Assembly: GCF_001591145.1 (NCBI RefSeq)
Contig: NZ_BCUF01000025.1
Coordinates: 18,660 to 82,659 of the forward strand
Source of the DNA: Vibrio harveyi NBRC 15634 = ATCC 14126 = KCTC 12724
GTDB lineage: Bacteria > Pseudomonadota > Gammaproteobacteria > Enterobacterales > Vibrionaceae
DNA length: 64,000 bases
Direction of reading: 5' to 3'
The translations under genes and the position numbers were made by a program. Positions 15,900 to 26,135 of the stretch are shown here, piece after piece. The notes under the pieces were generated by a model. The model did no database searches, was not told the DNA's origin, and was given only the letters and a program-made list of their open reading frames with translations. Positions within the stretch are counted from its first letter, which is position 1. The number at the start of each line of letters is the position of its first letter.

Positions 15900-18455
15900 T
15901 TATAAAAGTGAGACAGTTAAAGAATTAACTTCACCCTCGACCTTAATCTCTTTAAAATTCTTACCTTTAAGAATCGCCGTAAGGATTTCATGCGATATTT
16001 TAGGCAACAGTGTATTTTCAATGGTTGTTTGTATGACCCTTGCTCCACTTCCTGATTCATTACTACTAGCAACAATATTATTTATTAGTTGATCACTCAC
16101 TATCAGCTCTGAGGAATAGTTTTTTCTAATTCTATCTGAGATTTTTTTTACTTTTAGGTGAGTAATATTTTTTAATACTGTTTCGTCTAGTGGTAAGTAA
16201 GGTAGGACATTTACACGTCCCAAGAAAGCAGGTTTAAAGTCCGCAATTAAATCATCTCTCAACGCATTTTTTAGGGCGCCAACATCTGGAGCTAAGTCAG
16301 GGTCTTCAAACAATGACATTGTTGTATCTGTACCAGTATTTGCCGTCATAATGATAATGGTATTTTTGAAGTCAATGTCTCTACCTTCACCATCTTTGAT
16401 CATTCCCTTATCAAACACTTGATAAAAGATATCTTGGACACCTGGGTGCGCTTTTTCCATTTCATCTAAAAGAATGACGCTGTATGGCTTCCTTCTCACC
16501 GCCTCCGTCAACACACCACCTTCACCATAACCGACATAGCCAGGAGGAGAGCCTAATAGTAATGAGACTTTATGTTCCTCTTTAAACTCTGACATGTTGA
16601 TCGTGGTAACGTTTTCTTCACTACCATACACCTTTTCCGCTATTGCTAATGCGGATTCAGTTTTACCGACTCCGCTTGGTCCAATAAGCAGAAACACCCC
16701 GTTTGGCTTCGATTCATCTGTAAGTTGGGCTCTTGCCGTTTTAATCACTTCCGACATGGTTTCAAGAGCATGATTTTGCCCTACAACTCGTTTAATTAAA
16801 CTCTCTTTTAAGTTCAATACTGCCTTAATCTCGTCATCTTGCAGCTTACCTAGCGGAATACCAGTCCAATCAGAGATTACTTCGGCGATCAATGCATCCC
16901 CTACATGAGAGAACACCAAAGGCTGAGCATTCGTACCGAGTTGTTCTTCAATCTCGATCAATTTTTGTTTGTCAGAATCTGACGGAGATAGGAGGATTTT
17001 ATTACGTAAGGCTTTTGCATCTTCAACCCAAAGTTGTTCTTGTTGCCATTGCGCCTCAAGAGTAAGTACTGAGTGAGAGAGCTGGTCAATCTCGATTCGA
17101 ATATTCTCTATCACATCACTATGGTCGCGACCAAATTGAGACTCTTTAATCAGTTGTTCTAATTCTGCTTGTTTTAGCTGCATTGCCTTTTTCTTGTTAT
17201 CCAATACACCGGGTATTGAAGATTGACTTAAGGCTACGCGTGAACACGCTGTATCTAATACTGACACCGCTTTGTCAGGAAGTTGTCGACCATTGATGTA
17301 TCGAGAAGACAGTTGAACAGCGGCTTCTAATGCTTGGCTGGTAATATATACGCCATGATGGTTCGACATCACATTCAATAAACCGCGAAGCATATCCACT
17401 GCAACTTCCGGAGTGGGTTCATCTACTTTGACCACTTGGAAACGCCTAGTCAGCGCTGCATCTTTTTCAAAGTACTTTTTGTACTCAGCCCAAGTTGTTG
17501 CAGCAATAGTTCTTAACTCACCTCTTGCGAGTGCTGGCTTTAAAATATTAGCAGCGTCACCTTGCCCCGCCTGACCACCTCCGCCAATCAGACCATGAGC
17601 TTCATCGATAAAAAGAATAATCGGTGTATCAGATTGATTAACTTCTTTTATGACGTGTTTTAGGCGGTTTTCAAACTCACCTTTCATTCCTGCTCCGGCT
17701 TGTAGTAAAGCCATATCTAACGACTTAATAGCAACACCTTGCAATGCTGGAGGGACGTCACCTTCGACAATTTTTAGGGCTAACCCTTCTACTACAGCCG
17801 TTTTACCAACTCCCGCCTCCCCTGTGAGAATTGGGTTGTTTTGGCGTCTTCGCAGCAATATATCTACCATGAGTCGAATTTCGTTATCACGCCCAACAAC
17901 TGGGTCAAGCTTTCCTGCTTTAGCTTGTGCTGTAAGATCAACAGTAAATTGATCCAAGGCAGTGCTAGTTTGTTTTGCTGCAGAAGTTGCTACCTGCTGC
18001 GATTCATTGAATGCAGGCAATGTCGTCACTTCAATTTTATTTAATTCAGGACAAGGTTGATTTATCGCATTCGCTAAGGAATCATCCGATAGATAAGCAC
18101 TTAATAGATGGATACAGTTGAGTTCATGTGCGTCAAACTCTATTGTTGCTATCATCACTGCATTTTGCATCACAGTAACAGTGTGGGTTGCAAGTCCCGG
18201 CACCGATTCACAACCCGTTTTGTATTTTTCCAATTGCGACAATAACTGTGTTTCAACCAGTTTCGGGTTTACATTAAACTTCTTAAATACTTCAACATAA
18301 ATCTCTGCGGGATGCTGGAGTATGGATAACAACCAGTGGGTCATCTCTATACTATGATGAGTACGAGAACTCGCCATTGCAGCCGCTTGTTCAAGCGTTT
18401 CTTTAGCGACAGGAGACAACCTTTCGACCAACGCTGAAAGTGATAGTAAAGCCAT
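15900..18455 (-). CDS. clpV: ClpV, sheath-recycling AAA+ ATPase (TssH)
   Basis: An 851-aa Clp/Hsp100 ATPase that disassembles the contracted TssB/TssC sheath. The N-terminal Clp repeat domain (about 1-160) includes HHSIEMTHWLL. The first AAA+ domain has Walker A GEAGVGKTA (212-220) and a FIDEAHGLIGGGG Walker B. A coiled middle domain follows. The second AAA+ domain has GPSGVGKTES (about 591-600) and ILLDEMEKAH. The length fits TssH. It is the last gene of the 16-gene minus-strand unit starting at tagH. The pairing with TagJ upstream fits the ClpV class that uses an ImpE-type adaptor. Confidence 0.96.
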   Translation of the reverse strand: MALLSLSALVERLSPVAKETLEQAAAMASSRTHHSIEMTHWLLSILQHPAEIYVEVFKKFNVNPKLVETQLLSQLEKYKTGCESVPGLATHTVTVMQNAVMIATIEFDAHELNCIHLLSAYLSDDSLANAINQPCPELNKIEVTTLPAFNESQQVATSAAKQTSTALDQFTVDLTAQAKAGKLDPVVGRDNEIRLMVDILLRRRQNNPILTGEAGVGKTAVVEGLALKIVEGDVPPALQGVAIKSLDMALLQAGAGMKGEFENRLKHVIKEVNQSDTPIILFIDEAHGLIGGGGQAGQGDAANILKPALARGELRTIAATTWAEYKKYFEKDAALTRRFQVVKVDEPTPEVAVDMLRGLLNVMSNHHGVYITSQALEAAVQLSSRYINGRQLPDKAVSVLDTACSRVALSQSSIPGVLDNKKKAMQLKQAELEQLIKESQFGRDHSDVIENIRIEIDQLSHSVLTLEAQWQQEQLWVEDAKALRNKILLSPSDSDKQKLIEIEEQLGTNAQPLVFSHVGDALIAEVISDWTGIPLGKLQDDEIKAVLNLKESLIKRVVGQNHALETMSEVIKTARAQLTDESKPNGVFLLIGPSGVGKTESALAIAEKVYGSEENVTTINMSEFKEEHKVSLLLGSPPGYVGYGEGGVLTEAVRRKPYSVILLDEMEKAHPGVQDIFYQVFDKGMIKDGEGRDIDFKNTIIIMTANTGTDTTMSLFEDPDLAPDVGALKNALRDDLIADFKPAFLGRVNVLPYLPLDETVLKNITHLKVKKISDRIRKNYSSELIVSDQLINNIVASSNESGSGARVIQTTIENTLLPKISHEILTAILKGKNFKEIKVEGEVNSLTVSLL

Positions 18456-18465
18456 TGTGATTCCT

Positions 18466-19431
18466 TTAAATGGTGATAGTTATTTCGCGATCTTCAGTTC
18501 GCTTATGTTTAGATAAAACCGTACCAATCCCTAGTTGACCATGTCGTTTAGTAATGCACACCTTGGGCAAATACTTATGACGTGTAGTGAGCTTCCACTT
18601 AATGGACTTATGTTTGCCTACATACTCATGGACCAAAGACTTAACTGTGTTTATGTATGGGTTATTGGGCAGTAACTGACTGACTTGCTCTGTACTCGTT
18701 GGTATTAGTTCGATCATCACTGCTGCATTTATGTTCCACGCCTTTGCGCCTATAGATGCGCCTCTACCGACTTGAGCAAATTGTCCTTCCGGCGTCGACT
18801 TTCCACCTAATCTCGTCTGTTCTTCCTTTGATAAACGTAACCATTGCCCTTGAAGCTCGTGTAACCTAACGTCACACCCTGTTAGGTCTTCAATAATGGT
18901 TTTTAGTGCGCCTTTACTTCTGTTTCTCGATGCAAATAAGCCGGCGTAGTGATTAATTAGGTGGTCAGAGTGACCTGAAACAGCTTCTAGACTGTTTATG
19001 AGAGGGGAACGAGCCCCTTTAGAATGTTCATGTGCCTGAACTGATATCTGACTCAACTGCCAACTACGGTAATACAACGAAAGTAAACGGTGATTGAAAA
19101 TATCGTAGAAATCCACCATCGCTCCGTCGCCTTCTTTTTGACGACTAATCGCAAGTTCACTGTAATGATGGGGTAACACGCCCTGTTCCCCTGTCAAACC
19201 AATTAAGTTTGTTTCTAGTATCAGCCTATCGTTGCCAGAGCGATGAACATTGGAAAGTTGTGCGTTTTCATAACCCAGCGTTGAGTTTACTTTTAGATCT
19301 ACCTTTTCATTTTTAGGTAATGAATCGCTCCCTAATTGAGCCCCAGCTTTAAGTAATCCCAATTCAATGAGGTGAATCGCTTCAAACAATGGTCGCTTTT
19401 TCAATTGTTGAAAAAAATCCACCTCATTCAT
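18466..19431 (-). CDS. tssG: TssG baseplate protein
   Basis: A 321-aa TssG (ImpH/VasB family) baseplate wedge subunit that pairs with TssF. The start has the typical FFQQLKKRPLFEAIHLIE pattern, followed by VNSTLGYENAQL and the conserved GLTGEQGVLPHHYSEL, then FYDIFNHRLLSLYYRSW. It overlaps the end of tssF by four bases, indicating coupled translation. Ten bases separate it from clpV. The length is normal. Confidence 0.94.
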   Translation of the reverse strand: MNEVDFFQQLKKRPLFEAIHLIELGLLKAGAQLGSDSLPKNEKVDLKVNSTLGYENAQLSNVHRSGNDRLILETNLIGLTGEQGVLPHHYSELAISRQKEGDGAMVDFYDIFNHRLLSLYYRSWQLSQISVQAHEHSKGARSPLINSLEAVSGHSDHLINHYAGLFASRNRSKGALKTIIEDLTGCDVRLHELQGQWLRLSKEEQTRLGGKSTPEGQFAQVGRGASIGAKAWNINAAVMIELIPTSTEQVSQLLPNNPYINTVKSLVHEYVGKHKSIKWKLTTRHKYLPKVCITKRHGQLGIGTVLSKHKRTEDREITITI

Positions 19432-21251
19432 AACAATACCTTTTCACCAAGCATTGCAGGCCATCGATGAAATACTTTGTCCGTAGATTTCGTCTTTACC
19501 TCTAACTGTGTAAAAATATTTACCTCAGCAAATTGCGCAAAATACACTGAAAGTACGCATCCTAAGAAAAAGGTTTGCTCTTTAGATAGCATTTGATCAG
19601 AAACGGTAAGCACCAGCTTTACTCCATGAGCAAAACCAACTCTTCCCTGTTCATTAACCCTTCCTGTGGTTTGTTGATATTCTAATTTTACTAAGGCGTC
19701 GATAAGTGCTTTGGTCTCAGCTGTACCCGCAAATGCATAGAGTTTAAGTCGTTGTTTTAACGTTGCTAGACCTGTCTCATCAGTGAAGTGGGAAAGCGTT
19801 AATAATTTGGTTAGTTGCCAGCGGCTGCCTTCATCCATATCAGGTCTGATTGTTTCAGTCATTGAGACCAAACATTTTACTTGCTGAAAATTGTCACTTA
19901 CTTTTGGTAGCAATACGTGTGGCAACCCGCCACCAAAAGGCAATTTTTGGGGCATGTTTCTATTACAACACTCTGCCTTAACTGAAAGTAACCAACTGTC
20001 ATGGCTATCGAATTCAAACTGTTGATGTTTTTTATTAACAAAAGAAATATAGATATCCCTACCTGGTTCATCAAATCCCCCCGCCCAGTTCTTATCTTCT
20101 CGCCTCATTACCCAAAACAAATCACTTTTGTTCATATAATGGTTATGCTCGCCAGCGAAGTAACTGGGTAAGTTCTTATAAGACTTGTTCCAGTTATTCA
20201 AAGTAACATCCGTGATCGCAACTACTTCACTGCAATCAGCACTTTGATGCCCAGGAGACATCTGATACTCATACTCTGAAGCTTCTAATCGTGTTGGCTC
20301 CATCGTGCTTTCGTACAAGTTAATGATTGGAACACACCCTAAAAGCACACTTTCTTCATCTACTTGTTTTGGTAACCAGTCATCGTCGATATCAAAGTAA
20401 AAACTAATATCGAGCTCGCCTTCTATCTCTAATCTTTCAAGTGCGAGATCCTGCAGCTCAAAAAACATAAACTTTTCAGGAAAATGTAAATACTCCACTA
20501 ACATCCTTGCGGATGAAAAGCTGCGCTTACTATAAGGAACGACTTTGTGAGAATCATGAAATCCCACTGCGTGCAAGTGGCGTGGTGTCAATGACGCAAT
20601 TTCTTTGCCGTTTGCTGAAAGCGATATGCCTATCAGACTTTTGAACAGAAGTTGATATAGCCTTTGTGTGAGTTGAGTTTGACCATTCAGGTAAAAGCGC
20701 AGCGTCTCAACCCCCATTCCAGCAAATGTCGCCCCACTCTCATTTGAATTTAACCTCAACTTAAGCATCGAGTGCGCACTTGTTTCCCAACGAGAACCTA
20801 TCGATGCCAAAGGGGCATTATCAAAGCTTCCTTGTGAAACGTCACAAGGGTAAATCTGTGTGTCATAACATGTTTTAAATTCGCACTCATCAAAACCGGG
20901 AGCACTGATCTTTACTTTTTCTCCAGCAGGTATATCAAAGGGTGATGACGTTGACCCATTACACTTCATTCTGATGATCGACATCGAGGGTATTGGAGCA
21001 TGAAAGTCTGGGTGTAGTTGCCCCATTAAAGACTCAGTAAACTGCGGATAACTGTTATCCAAACTCTGGCGAATTCGCGCCGTCATGAACGCGCAACCTT
21101 CTAACAGCCTCTCTACATGAGGGTCATCTACTTGTTCTTCGTTAATACCCAAACGCGCAGCAATCTTTGGGTATTGCTCGCCAAACTCCTGCCCTTTGTG
21201 GCGCAAATATGCCAACTCGCGGTTATAGTACTTCAAGAACTCTTCGCTCAT
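19428..21251 (-). CDS. tssF: TssF baseplate protein
   Basis: A 607-aa TssF (ImpG/VasA family) baseplate component. The N-terminus MSEEFLKYYNRELAYLRHKG, then FGEQYPKIAARLG and VERLLEGCAFMTARI, is the family signature, and CNRNMPQKLPFGGG is a conserved later motif. It builds the TssK-TssF-TssG-TssE wedge at the inner membrane. Start and stop both overlap neighbours by four bases (tssE upstream, tssG downstream). Confidence 0.95.
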   Translation of the reverse strand: MSEEFLKYYNRELAYLRHKGQEFGEQYPKIAARLGINEEQVDDPHVERLLEGCAFMTARIRQSLDNSYPQFTESLMGQLHPDFHAPIPSMSIIRMKCNGSTSSPFDIPAGEKVKISAPGFDECEFKTCYDTQIYPCDVSQGSFDNAPLASIGSRWETSAHSMLKLRLNSNESGATFAGMGVETLRFYLNGQTQLTQRLYQLLFKSLIGISLSANGKEIASLTPRHLHAVGFHDSHKVVPYSKRSFSSARMLVEYLHFPEKFMFFELQDLALERLEIEGELDISFYFDIDDDWLPKQVDEESVLLGCVPIINLYESTMEPTRLEASEYEYQMSPGHQSADCSEVVAITDVTLNNWNKSYKNLPSYFAGEHNHYMNKSDLFWVMRREDKNWAGGFDEPGRDIYISFVNKKHQQFEFDSHDSWLLSVKAECCNRNMPQKLPFGGGLPHVLLPKVSDNFQQVKCLVSMTETIRPDMDEGSRWQLTKLLTLSHFTDETGLATLKQRLKLYAFAGTAETKALIDALVKLEYQQTTGRVNEQGRVGFAHGVKLVLTVSDQMLSKEQTFFLGCVLSVYFAQFAEVNIFTQLEVKTKSTDKVFHRWPAMLGEKVLL

Positions 21252-21712
21252 TTTGCTCTACTCAATTTCATGCCTAAATTTACGGGTTCAACTTCGGTAT
21301 TAAACGTCACGTCGCGCTCACTATTTCCTATAAGGCACGTTGCATTTATCTGTAACCTTAAAGTGCGATCTACCGCACTCTTTTCCTGCAGTATATTGAC
21401 AACCGGCGACGATAAACGCGGTTCAAATTCACGAATGGCAGCTCTTACAATGCCGCAGAGCTGCCCTTGTCCTTGCTGGCTACTGAATGGCATTGAAGAG
21501 AAATCAGGCAGACCATAATTTAAGATTGATTTATTCGCTTCTTTTAACTCAAACGGGACTTCTCTCCACCCAATCCGACTGTTCAACATCGACTCTAAAT
21601 CTCTCAATAAATTGTCTATCAGCGACTGTTGAGTGAGTGGAAAGTCTTTATCTTCTCGGGATTGAGGATCGTTATCGATTAGCTTATCAAGTAAGGATGC
21701 CGCCAGTGCCAT
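21248..21712 (-). CDS. tssE: TssE, gp25-like baseplate protein
   Basis: A 154-aa gp25-like protein of the baseplate wedge. Family features are LIDNLLRDLESMLNSR, then ILNYGLPDFSSM and AIREFEPRLSSPVV, the last carrying the conserved E-P-R-L motif. It links the baseplate to the sheath start. It overlaps tssF by four bases and follows tagJ after eight bases. Confidence 0.93.
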   Translation of the reverse strand: MALAASLLDKLIDNDPQSREDKDFPLTQQSLIDNLLRDLESMLNSRIGWREVPFELKEANKSILNYGLPDFSSMPFSSQQGQGQLCGIVRAAIREFEPRLSSPVVNILQEKSAVDRTLRLQINATCLIGNSERDVTFNTEVEPVNLGMKLSRAK

Positions 21713-21720
21713 CTAAACCT

Positions 21721-22518
21721 CTATGCAAGCTCTGTGATTTCTGACAGTTGGTTTAGCTCAAAAATAGGTACTGCTTTGTCCCCAACCAACCAACACTTTT
21801 GTCCTGAACCTACGAACAACTCGCTAGCGCCAAGTTGTATCCAATCCGTTTCTTTGGCAAGCTTTTGGGCGTCTGTAGATGAGTCTATGTATGTGAGTGG
21901 CATGTGCCCCTCTCCTTCACCTAAACCCTCAATATCAAACTCCACAGGTCGCCAAACATTTTCAAGTAATGAGCTTGGATCCTTCACTTCTAAATATTTA
22001 ATATTTTTAATTGGGACAAGAAAGTAGTTTCCCGCAGTAGAAAACAGCTCGACATAACCAGACAAACGGTCGTCGATATCCCTTACCTCATCGGTCATAC
22101 TTCCATTTTGAGAAAAGCGTTTAGTGGTTCTTCCTTTTTCAAGCTGCTGCGCCAACTCATAACCACTTTCATAGTCTTTATTTTTGATGGCAAGATTCAA
22201 CTCGATGATCAACTCGTTAACCTTTGAATCACCTTCAACAAACTGCGCAGTTGCTGCCCCCTCACTAAAGTCTTTACGGGCTTGCGCCGCTTTTACAAGA
22301 TGACGCAATTGACTCGCACCTGCCAAATATTCCGGAAATAGCTTGATCGATTGAATCAGTTGATCGTCCGCTCGCTCCAAATCACCGTTAATACAAAGCA
22401 GCTCAATGAACGAACTTCGCAAGCTTGCATCTTTCGGGGCAGACTTTATCTCTTCAATTAATAGAGTAATAGCTTGCTGCAATTGACCTTCAGATAAGGC
22501 TTTTTTCCATGTTGTCAT
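21721..22518 (-). CDS. tagJ: TagJ (ImpE family), sheath/ClpV accessory protein
   Basis: A 265-aa ImpE/TagJ protein. The first half has TPR-like helices (LQQAITLLIEEIKSAPKDASLRSSF, given here in parts as LQQAITLLIEE and KDASLRSSFIELL). The second half carries ELFSTAGNYFLVPIKNIKYLE and WRPVEFDIEG, typical of ImpE. In P. aeruginosa the counterpart HsiE1 binds the sheath protein HsiB1 and affects ClpV recruitment. Its presence between tssE and the tssC-like gene fits that job. It is an accessory, not core, T6SS gene. Confidence 0.88.
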   Translation of the reverse strand: MTTWKKALSEGQLQQAITLLIEEIKSAPKDASLRSSFIELLCINGDLERADDQLIQSIKLFPEYLAGASQLRHLVKAAQARKDFSEGAATAQFVEGDSKVNELIIELNLAIKNKDYESGYELAQQLEKGRTTKRFSQNGSMTDEVRDIDDRLSGYVELFSTAGNYFLVPIKNIKYLEVKDPSSLLENVWRPVEFDIEGLGEGEGHMPLTYIDSSTDAQKLAKETDWIQLGASELFVGSGQKCWLVGDKAVPIFELNQLSEITELA

Positions 22519-22527
22519 CGTGTTCCC

Positions 22528-24039
22528 TTATACCACCTGCTCCGGTGATAACTCCGTAATTAATTTGACCGCCGAAACCATTTGATCGAGTTGAAAATGA
22601 GGTCTTAAATGCACTACTGAAAAGTAATGCCCTGGCGAATCGCGTTTTTCTTTAACTGTTATTTTTGCTTCGTTGAGTGGATACTTTGCTCTGAGTTCAT
22701 CAGAAGCTTCATCAGAAGCAGTTGTATATTGGTGAAGCCATTGCTGAAAATCCCGCTGGATTGAATCAGAATCTTGATACCCACCAACCTTGTCTCTTCC
22801 CATTACCTTTATGTAATGTGCGATTCGAGATACACATAATGTATATTGCAGCATCGAAGTCAGCTTGGCGTTCATCGTTATGTTCTGGTCTTCAAATAAC
22901 TTTGGCTTATGGATAGACACACTGGATATCATGCCGACTAAATCGGTTTCTGCGACAGGTGACATCGTAATGAAACCGCAATCGGATATCTCTTTCTCTT
23001 TACGCTCTGATACCTTCAGATTTAAAGGGCTCCTATCTCGTGTGTTTTTACTCATAAGCTGAACAGAACTTCTTGTTGGAGCTAGAATGGCTCCTTGGGT
23101 GTAATCCCCTTGCTTCACACCTCTCATGTGAGTAAACCAACCATGTTCTTGATAGGTTCGAATTGCGATGGCGGCGAAACAAAAAGCGGCGCTACCCCAC
23201 AACAACTCTTGTTCTGATTCAACAATCGTCTCCTCGAACTTAAACGCCTCTATCCGAGAACCATCTTTGATATAAGGCTGCCTAAAAAGAACATTAGGCG
23301 CTGCAATACCTATAAACTTTGTATCTTCTGATTCTCTCAAGCGTTGCCACTTCCCATACTCAACTTGATCAAATTGAGAAGTAATGTCTGTGGTAGATGA
23401 CAACTCCGAAAAACGATCAACCCCAAATACACTTGGTTGCGCAGACATGACAAAAGGACTAAACGCAGCTGCTGCTGTCTGGGCAATCTTACCCAATACC
23501 GACAAATCCCGATCAAAGTAGTTTTGGTTAGGGTCATGTCGAAGCTCATAATCACCAACTATCAGTCCAAATGGCTCACCTCCAGCCATGCCGTATTCAT
23601 TTTGGTAAAGCAGTTTAAACAAAGCTGACTGGTCGAATTCGATTGCTTTTAAAGCATCTTTACTGACTTCTTCCCATGTCGACGATAAAAGCTTTATTTT
23701 TACCAATTCACCAGATTGACCGTCTGTTTGTTCACACAGATACTTAACCCCCACCCAAGATCGCTCCAACTGCTGATATCTCGGGTGATGAATGATTTCA
23801 TTTAGTTGTTTCTGTAACAATTGATCTATTTGATTGATGGTCATAATCAAACTGCGACGAAATTCAGCAACACTTCTGCTTTTGGTACCTTCCAACCAAA
23901 TTTTTGCCGAGTGTATTGAATCTTCTGTTTCGACAAACCGAGTAATCCAGTAACTATTAAGTTCCGCACACCCAAGCGGACTAAACTCATGCTTTAGCTC
24001 GCTTGGGTCTAAGAAATTCAACGCTGTATCGTTAGTCAT
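22528..24039 (-). CDS. Second TssC-like sheath protein paralogue
   Basis: A 503-aa EvpB/VipB-family protein that parallels the adjacent tssC product along its whole length. Shared blocks include HHPRYQQLERSWVGVKYL, EFDQSALFKLLYQNEYG and GEPFGLIVGDYEL. The C-terminal half is also similar (MGRDKVGGYQDS, VKEKRDSPGHYFSVVHLRP). Start ATG 24039 is chosen over an upstream in-frame codon whose extra 19 residues look unlike the family. Systems with two TssC forms are known, for example TssC40/TssC41 of Agrobacterium. Whether this copy joins the sheath or acts at the baseplate end is open. Confidence 0.88.
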   Translation of the reverse strand: MTNDTALNFLDPSELKHEFSPLGCAELNSYWITRFVETEDSIHSAKIWLEGTKSRSVAEFRRSLIMTINQIDQLLQKQLNEIIHHPRYQQLERSWVGVKYLCEQTDGQSGELVKIKLLSSTWEEVSKDALKAIEFDQSALFKLLYQNEYGMAGGEPFGLIVGDYELRHDPNQNYFDRDLSVLGKIAQTAAAAFSPFVMSAQPSVFGVDRFSELSSTTDITSQFDQVEYGKWQRLRESEDTKFIGIAAPNVLFRQPYIKDGSRIEAFKFEETIVESEQELLWGSAAFCFAAIAIRTYQEHGWFTHMRGVKQGDYTQGAILAPTRSSVQLMSKNTRDRSPLNLKVSERKEKEISDCGFITMSPVAETDLVGMISSVSIHKPKLFEDQNITMNAKLTSMLQYTLCVSRIAHYIKVMGRDKVGGYQDSDSIQRDFQQWLHQYTTASDEASDELRAKYPLNEAKITVKEKRDSPGHYFSVVHLRPHFQLDQMVSAVKLITELSPEQVV

Positions 24040-24096
24040 TTTTACACACCACAGGAGGGAAAGTGTGGTTGACCCATAAAGCCAACCACAATTCAC

Positions 24097-25590
24097 TTAA
24101 CCACCCGATTGAGGGATTTTTGCAACTAAGCGTAATGAAGTCGTAAGCTCTTCCATCTGTAACCAAGGCTTCAACCATGCTACTGCATTGTAAGAGCCTG
24201 GCGCGCCTGGAATCTCCTTAACCTGCACGCGAGCATCAGCCAATGGGTATTTCGCGCGGATTTCCTGACCGCCTCCTTCAGATGCGTTCACATAACTTAA
24301 GATCCAACGGTTCAACCATGATTCAACATCTTCTGCTTCCATGAAGCTACCGATCTTATCGCGAGCCATCACTTTCAAATAATGGGCAAAACGCGATGTC
24401 GCCATCATGTAAGGTAAGCGTGCGGAAATTGCAGCATTCGCTGTCGCATCCGGAGAGTCATGATTTGCTGGTTTCTGACAGGTTTGCGCACCAAAAAACA
24501 CGGCATAGTTTGTGTTTTTGTAATGACATAATGGTAAGAAACCAAGTTTACCTAACTCCGCTTCTCTGCGGTCAGTAATACCGATTTCTGTTGGGCATTT
24601 CATATCAGGATCGCCATCATCACTCATGAAGAAGTGCGTTGGTAGATTGTCTACACGACCACCACCTTCTGCACCTCGAATCGCTGTACAGAAGCCATAC
24701 TTTGAAAAAGCATCTGTGAGCTTCGCACCTAGTACATACGAAGAGTTCATCCAACAGTAGTCGTTGTGTTCTGCATTAGTCGCAATGCCGGAAACAGCGT
24801 CAACATCAAACTCCTCAAACCCAAACTCTTCAACTGGAGAAGTCGCTTGACCATAAGGCAAACGTGCTAGCACTTTCGGCATGGTTAGGCTTACAAAACG
24901 CGAGTCAGCACTTTCGCGGAAGGAACGCCATTGTGCGTATTCCAATGACTCGAATACCTTATCCAAATCGCGAGGTTTAGATAATTCCGTCCATTCATCA
25001 AAGCCAAACAAAGCCGGTGAAGCCGCCGAAAGAAACGGCGAGAAACCAGAAGCAGCAACGTTAGACATCAGGCGCAATGATTCGATATCTTCCGGATGGT
25101 TTGTAAACTCATAGTCACCGATAAGCGCACCATAAGGCTCACCACCAGCACTACCGAATTCAGACTCATACACCTTCTTAAAGATTTGGCTCTGATCAAA
25201 CTCAACCGCTTTGCTTAAATCCTTATGAAGCTCTTTTTTCGTCATGCTGATCATGCGAATTTTCAATGCTGAACTTGTTTCCGAGTTCATCACTAAGTAA
25301 TTTAAGCCTCTCCAAGAGCCCTCAAGCTTTTGTAGTTCTGGGTGATGCATGACTTCAGACAATTGTTCCGAAATCTGTTGGTCAAGAAGCGTGATTGCTT
25401 CACGGAACGTCACCGTTAGGTTCTTATTCCAGGAAACGGTACCTTTCATTGCTTCTTCTGTTAATGTCTTGATCAACTCTTCGGCACGAGAAGCTTCTGT
25501 TTGCTTTGTTGCACCAATCGCCTGCTCTAGGAATGATGACGTTTGTTGCTCTACCGTTGGATCAAGTTGTTTGTCAATTTGAGTCGTCAT
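24097..25590 (-). CDS. tssC: TssC large sheath protein (VipB/EvpB)
   Basis: A 497-aa TssC, the large subunit of the contractile sheath with TssB. Family blocks: LDQQISEQLSEVMHHPEL, LEGSWRGLNYLV, EFDQSQIFKKVYESEFG, GEPYGALIGDYEF, FSPFLSAASPALFG, and the C-terminal VMARDKIGSFME. Two bases separate it from the tssB stop. The paralogue downstream is less typical, so this one is taken as the main sheath protein. Confidence 0.96.
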   Translation of the reverse strand: MTTQIDKQLDPTVEQQTSSFLEQAIGATKQTEASRAEELIKTLTEEAMKGTVSWNKNLTVTFREAITLLDQQISEQLSEVMHHPELQKLEGSWRGLNYLVMNSETSSALKIRMISMTKKELHKDLSKAVEFDQSQIFKKVYESEFGSAGGEPYGALIGDYEFTNHPEDIESLRLMSNVAASGFSPFLSAASPALFGFDEWTELSKPRDLDKVFESLEYAQWRSFRESADSRFVSLTMPKVLARLPYGQATSPVEEFGFEEFDVDAVSGIATNAEHNDYCWMNSSYVLGAKLTDAFSKYGFCTAIRGAEGGGRVDNLPTHFFMSDDGDPDMKCPTEIGITDRREAELGKLGFLPLCHYKNTNYAVFFGAQTCQKPANHDSPDATANAAISARLPYMMATSRFAHYLKVMARDKIGSFMEAEDVESWLNRWILSYVNASEGGGQEIRAKYPLADARVQVKEIPGAPGSYNAVAWLKPWLQMEELTTSLRLVAKIPQSGG

Positions 25591-25592
25591 TA

Positions 25593-26120
25593 CTATGCTC
25601 CCTCTGGATTATCTACAGAGCTTGACTCGCCCAGGTTTAACTCTCCAGCCAACTTTGTCAGGTTTTCCGTGTTGTTTAATACATCCTCTAGAATATTTTC
25701 TAACTCTTCTGAGCGGTCGACCTTCGTCATCAAGTCACGAAGTTTATTTCGGGTTTCCATCAGTTGGCGTAAAGGATCAACTTGATTAACAATCGCTGCG
25801 GGCTCGAAGTCCTGCATAGATTTAAAGCTTAAATCCACTTCAAATTGCGAGTCATCTTTCGCCAATTTGTTTGCGACTTTAAACTTCACTGATGGACTCA
25901 TTTTTTTCAAAACATCATCAAAGTTGTCTCGATCAATCTGAATGAAACGTCGGTCTTTCAAAGGCTTCAACGCTTCGGTATTTTGTCCAGCGAAGTCGCC
26001 CATTACACCAACCACAAAAGGAAGCTCTTTTTTAAGCGTTGTTCCTTCGGTTTCAACATCATAGGTAATGTGAACACGAGGCTTCCTTACTCGTGACAGT
26101 TTCGAGTGAATACTCGTCAT
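25593..26120 (-). CDS. tssB: TssB small sheath protein (VipA)
   Basis: A 175-aa TssB/VipA protein. RKPRVHITYDVETEGT, then KELPFVVGVMGDF and PLKDRRFIQIDRDNFDDVL are signature blocks, and the C-terminal part has the helix that contacts ClpV or TagJ. It pairs with TssC in the sheath. A good Shine-Dalgarno (GGGAGAA) precedes ATG 26120. It is the first of the four sheath-related genes. Confidence 0.96.
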   Translation of the reverse strand: MTSIHSKLSRVRKPRVHITYDVETEGTTLKKELPFVVGVMGDFAGQNTEALKPLKDRRFIQIDRDNFDDVLKKMSPSVKFKVANKLAKDDSQFEVDLSFKSMQDFEPAAIVNQVDPLRQLMETRNKLRDLMTKVDRSEELENILEDVLNNTENLTKLAGELNLGESSSVDNPEGA

Positions 26121-26135
26121 ACCGTTCTCCCTTCC

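Noticed and set aside
24040..24096. N-terminal extension of the second TssC-like protein
   Set aside because: The extra 19 residues (rich in Trp, Leu and Cys) do not fit the soluble family start; ATG 24039 does.
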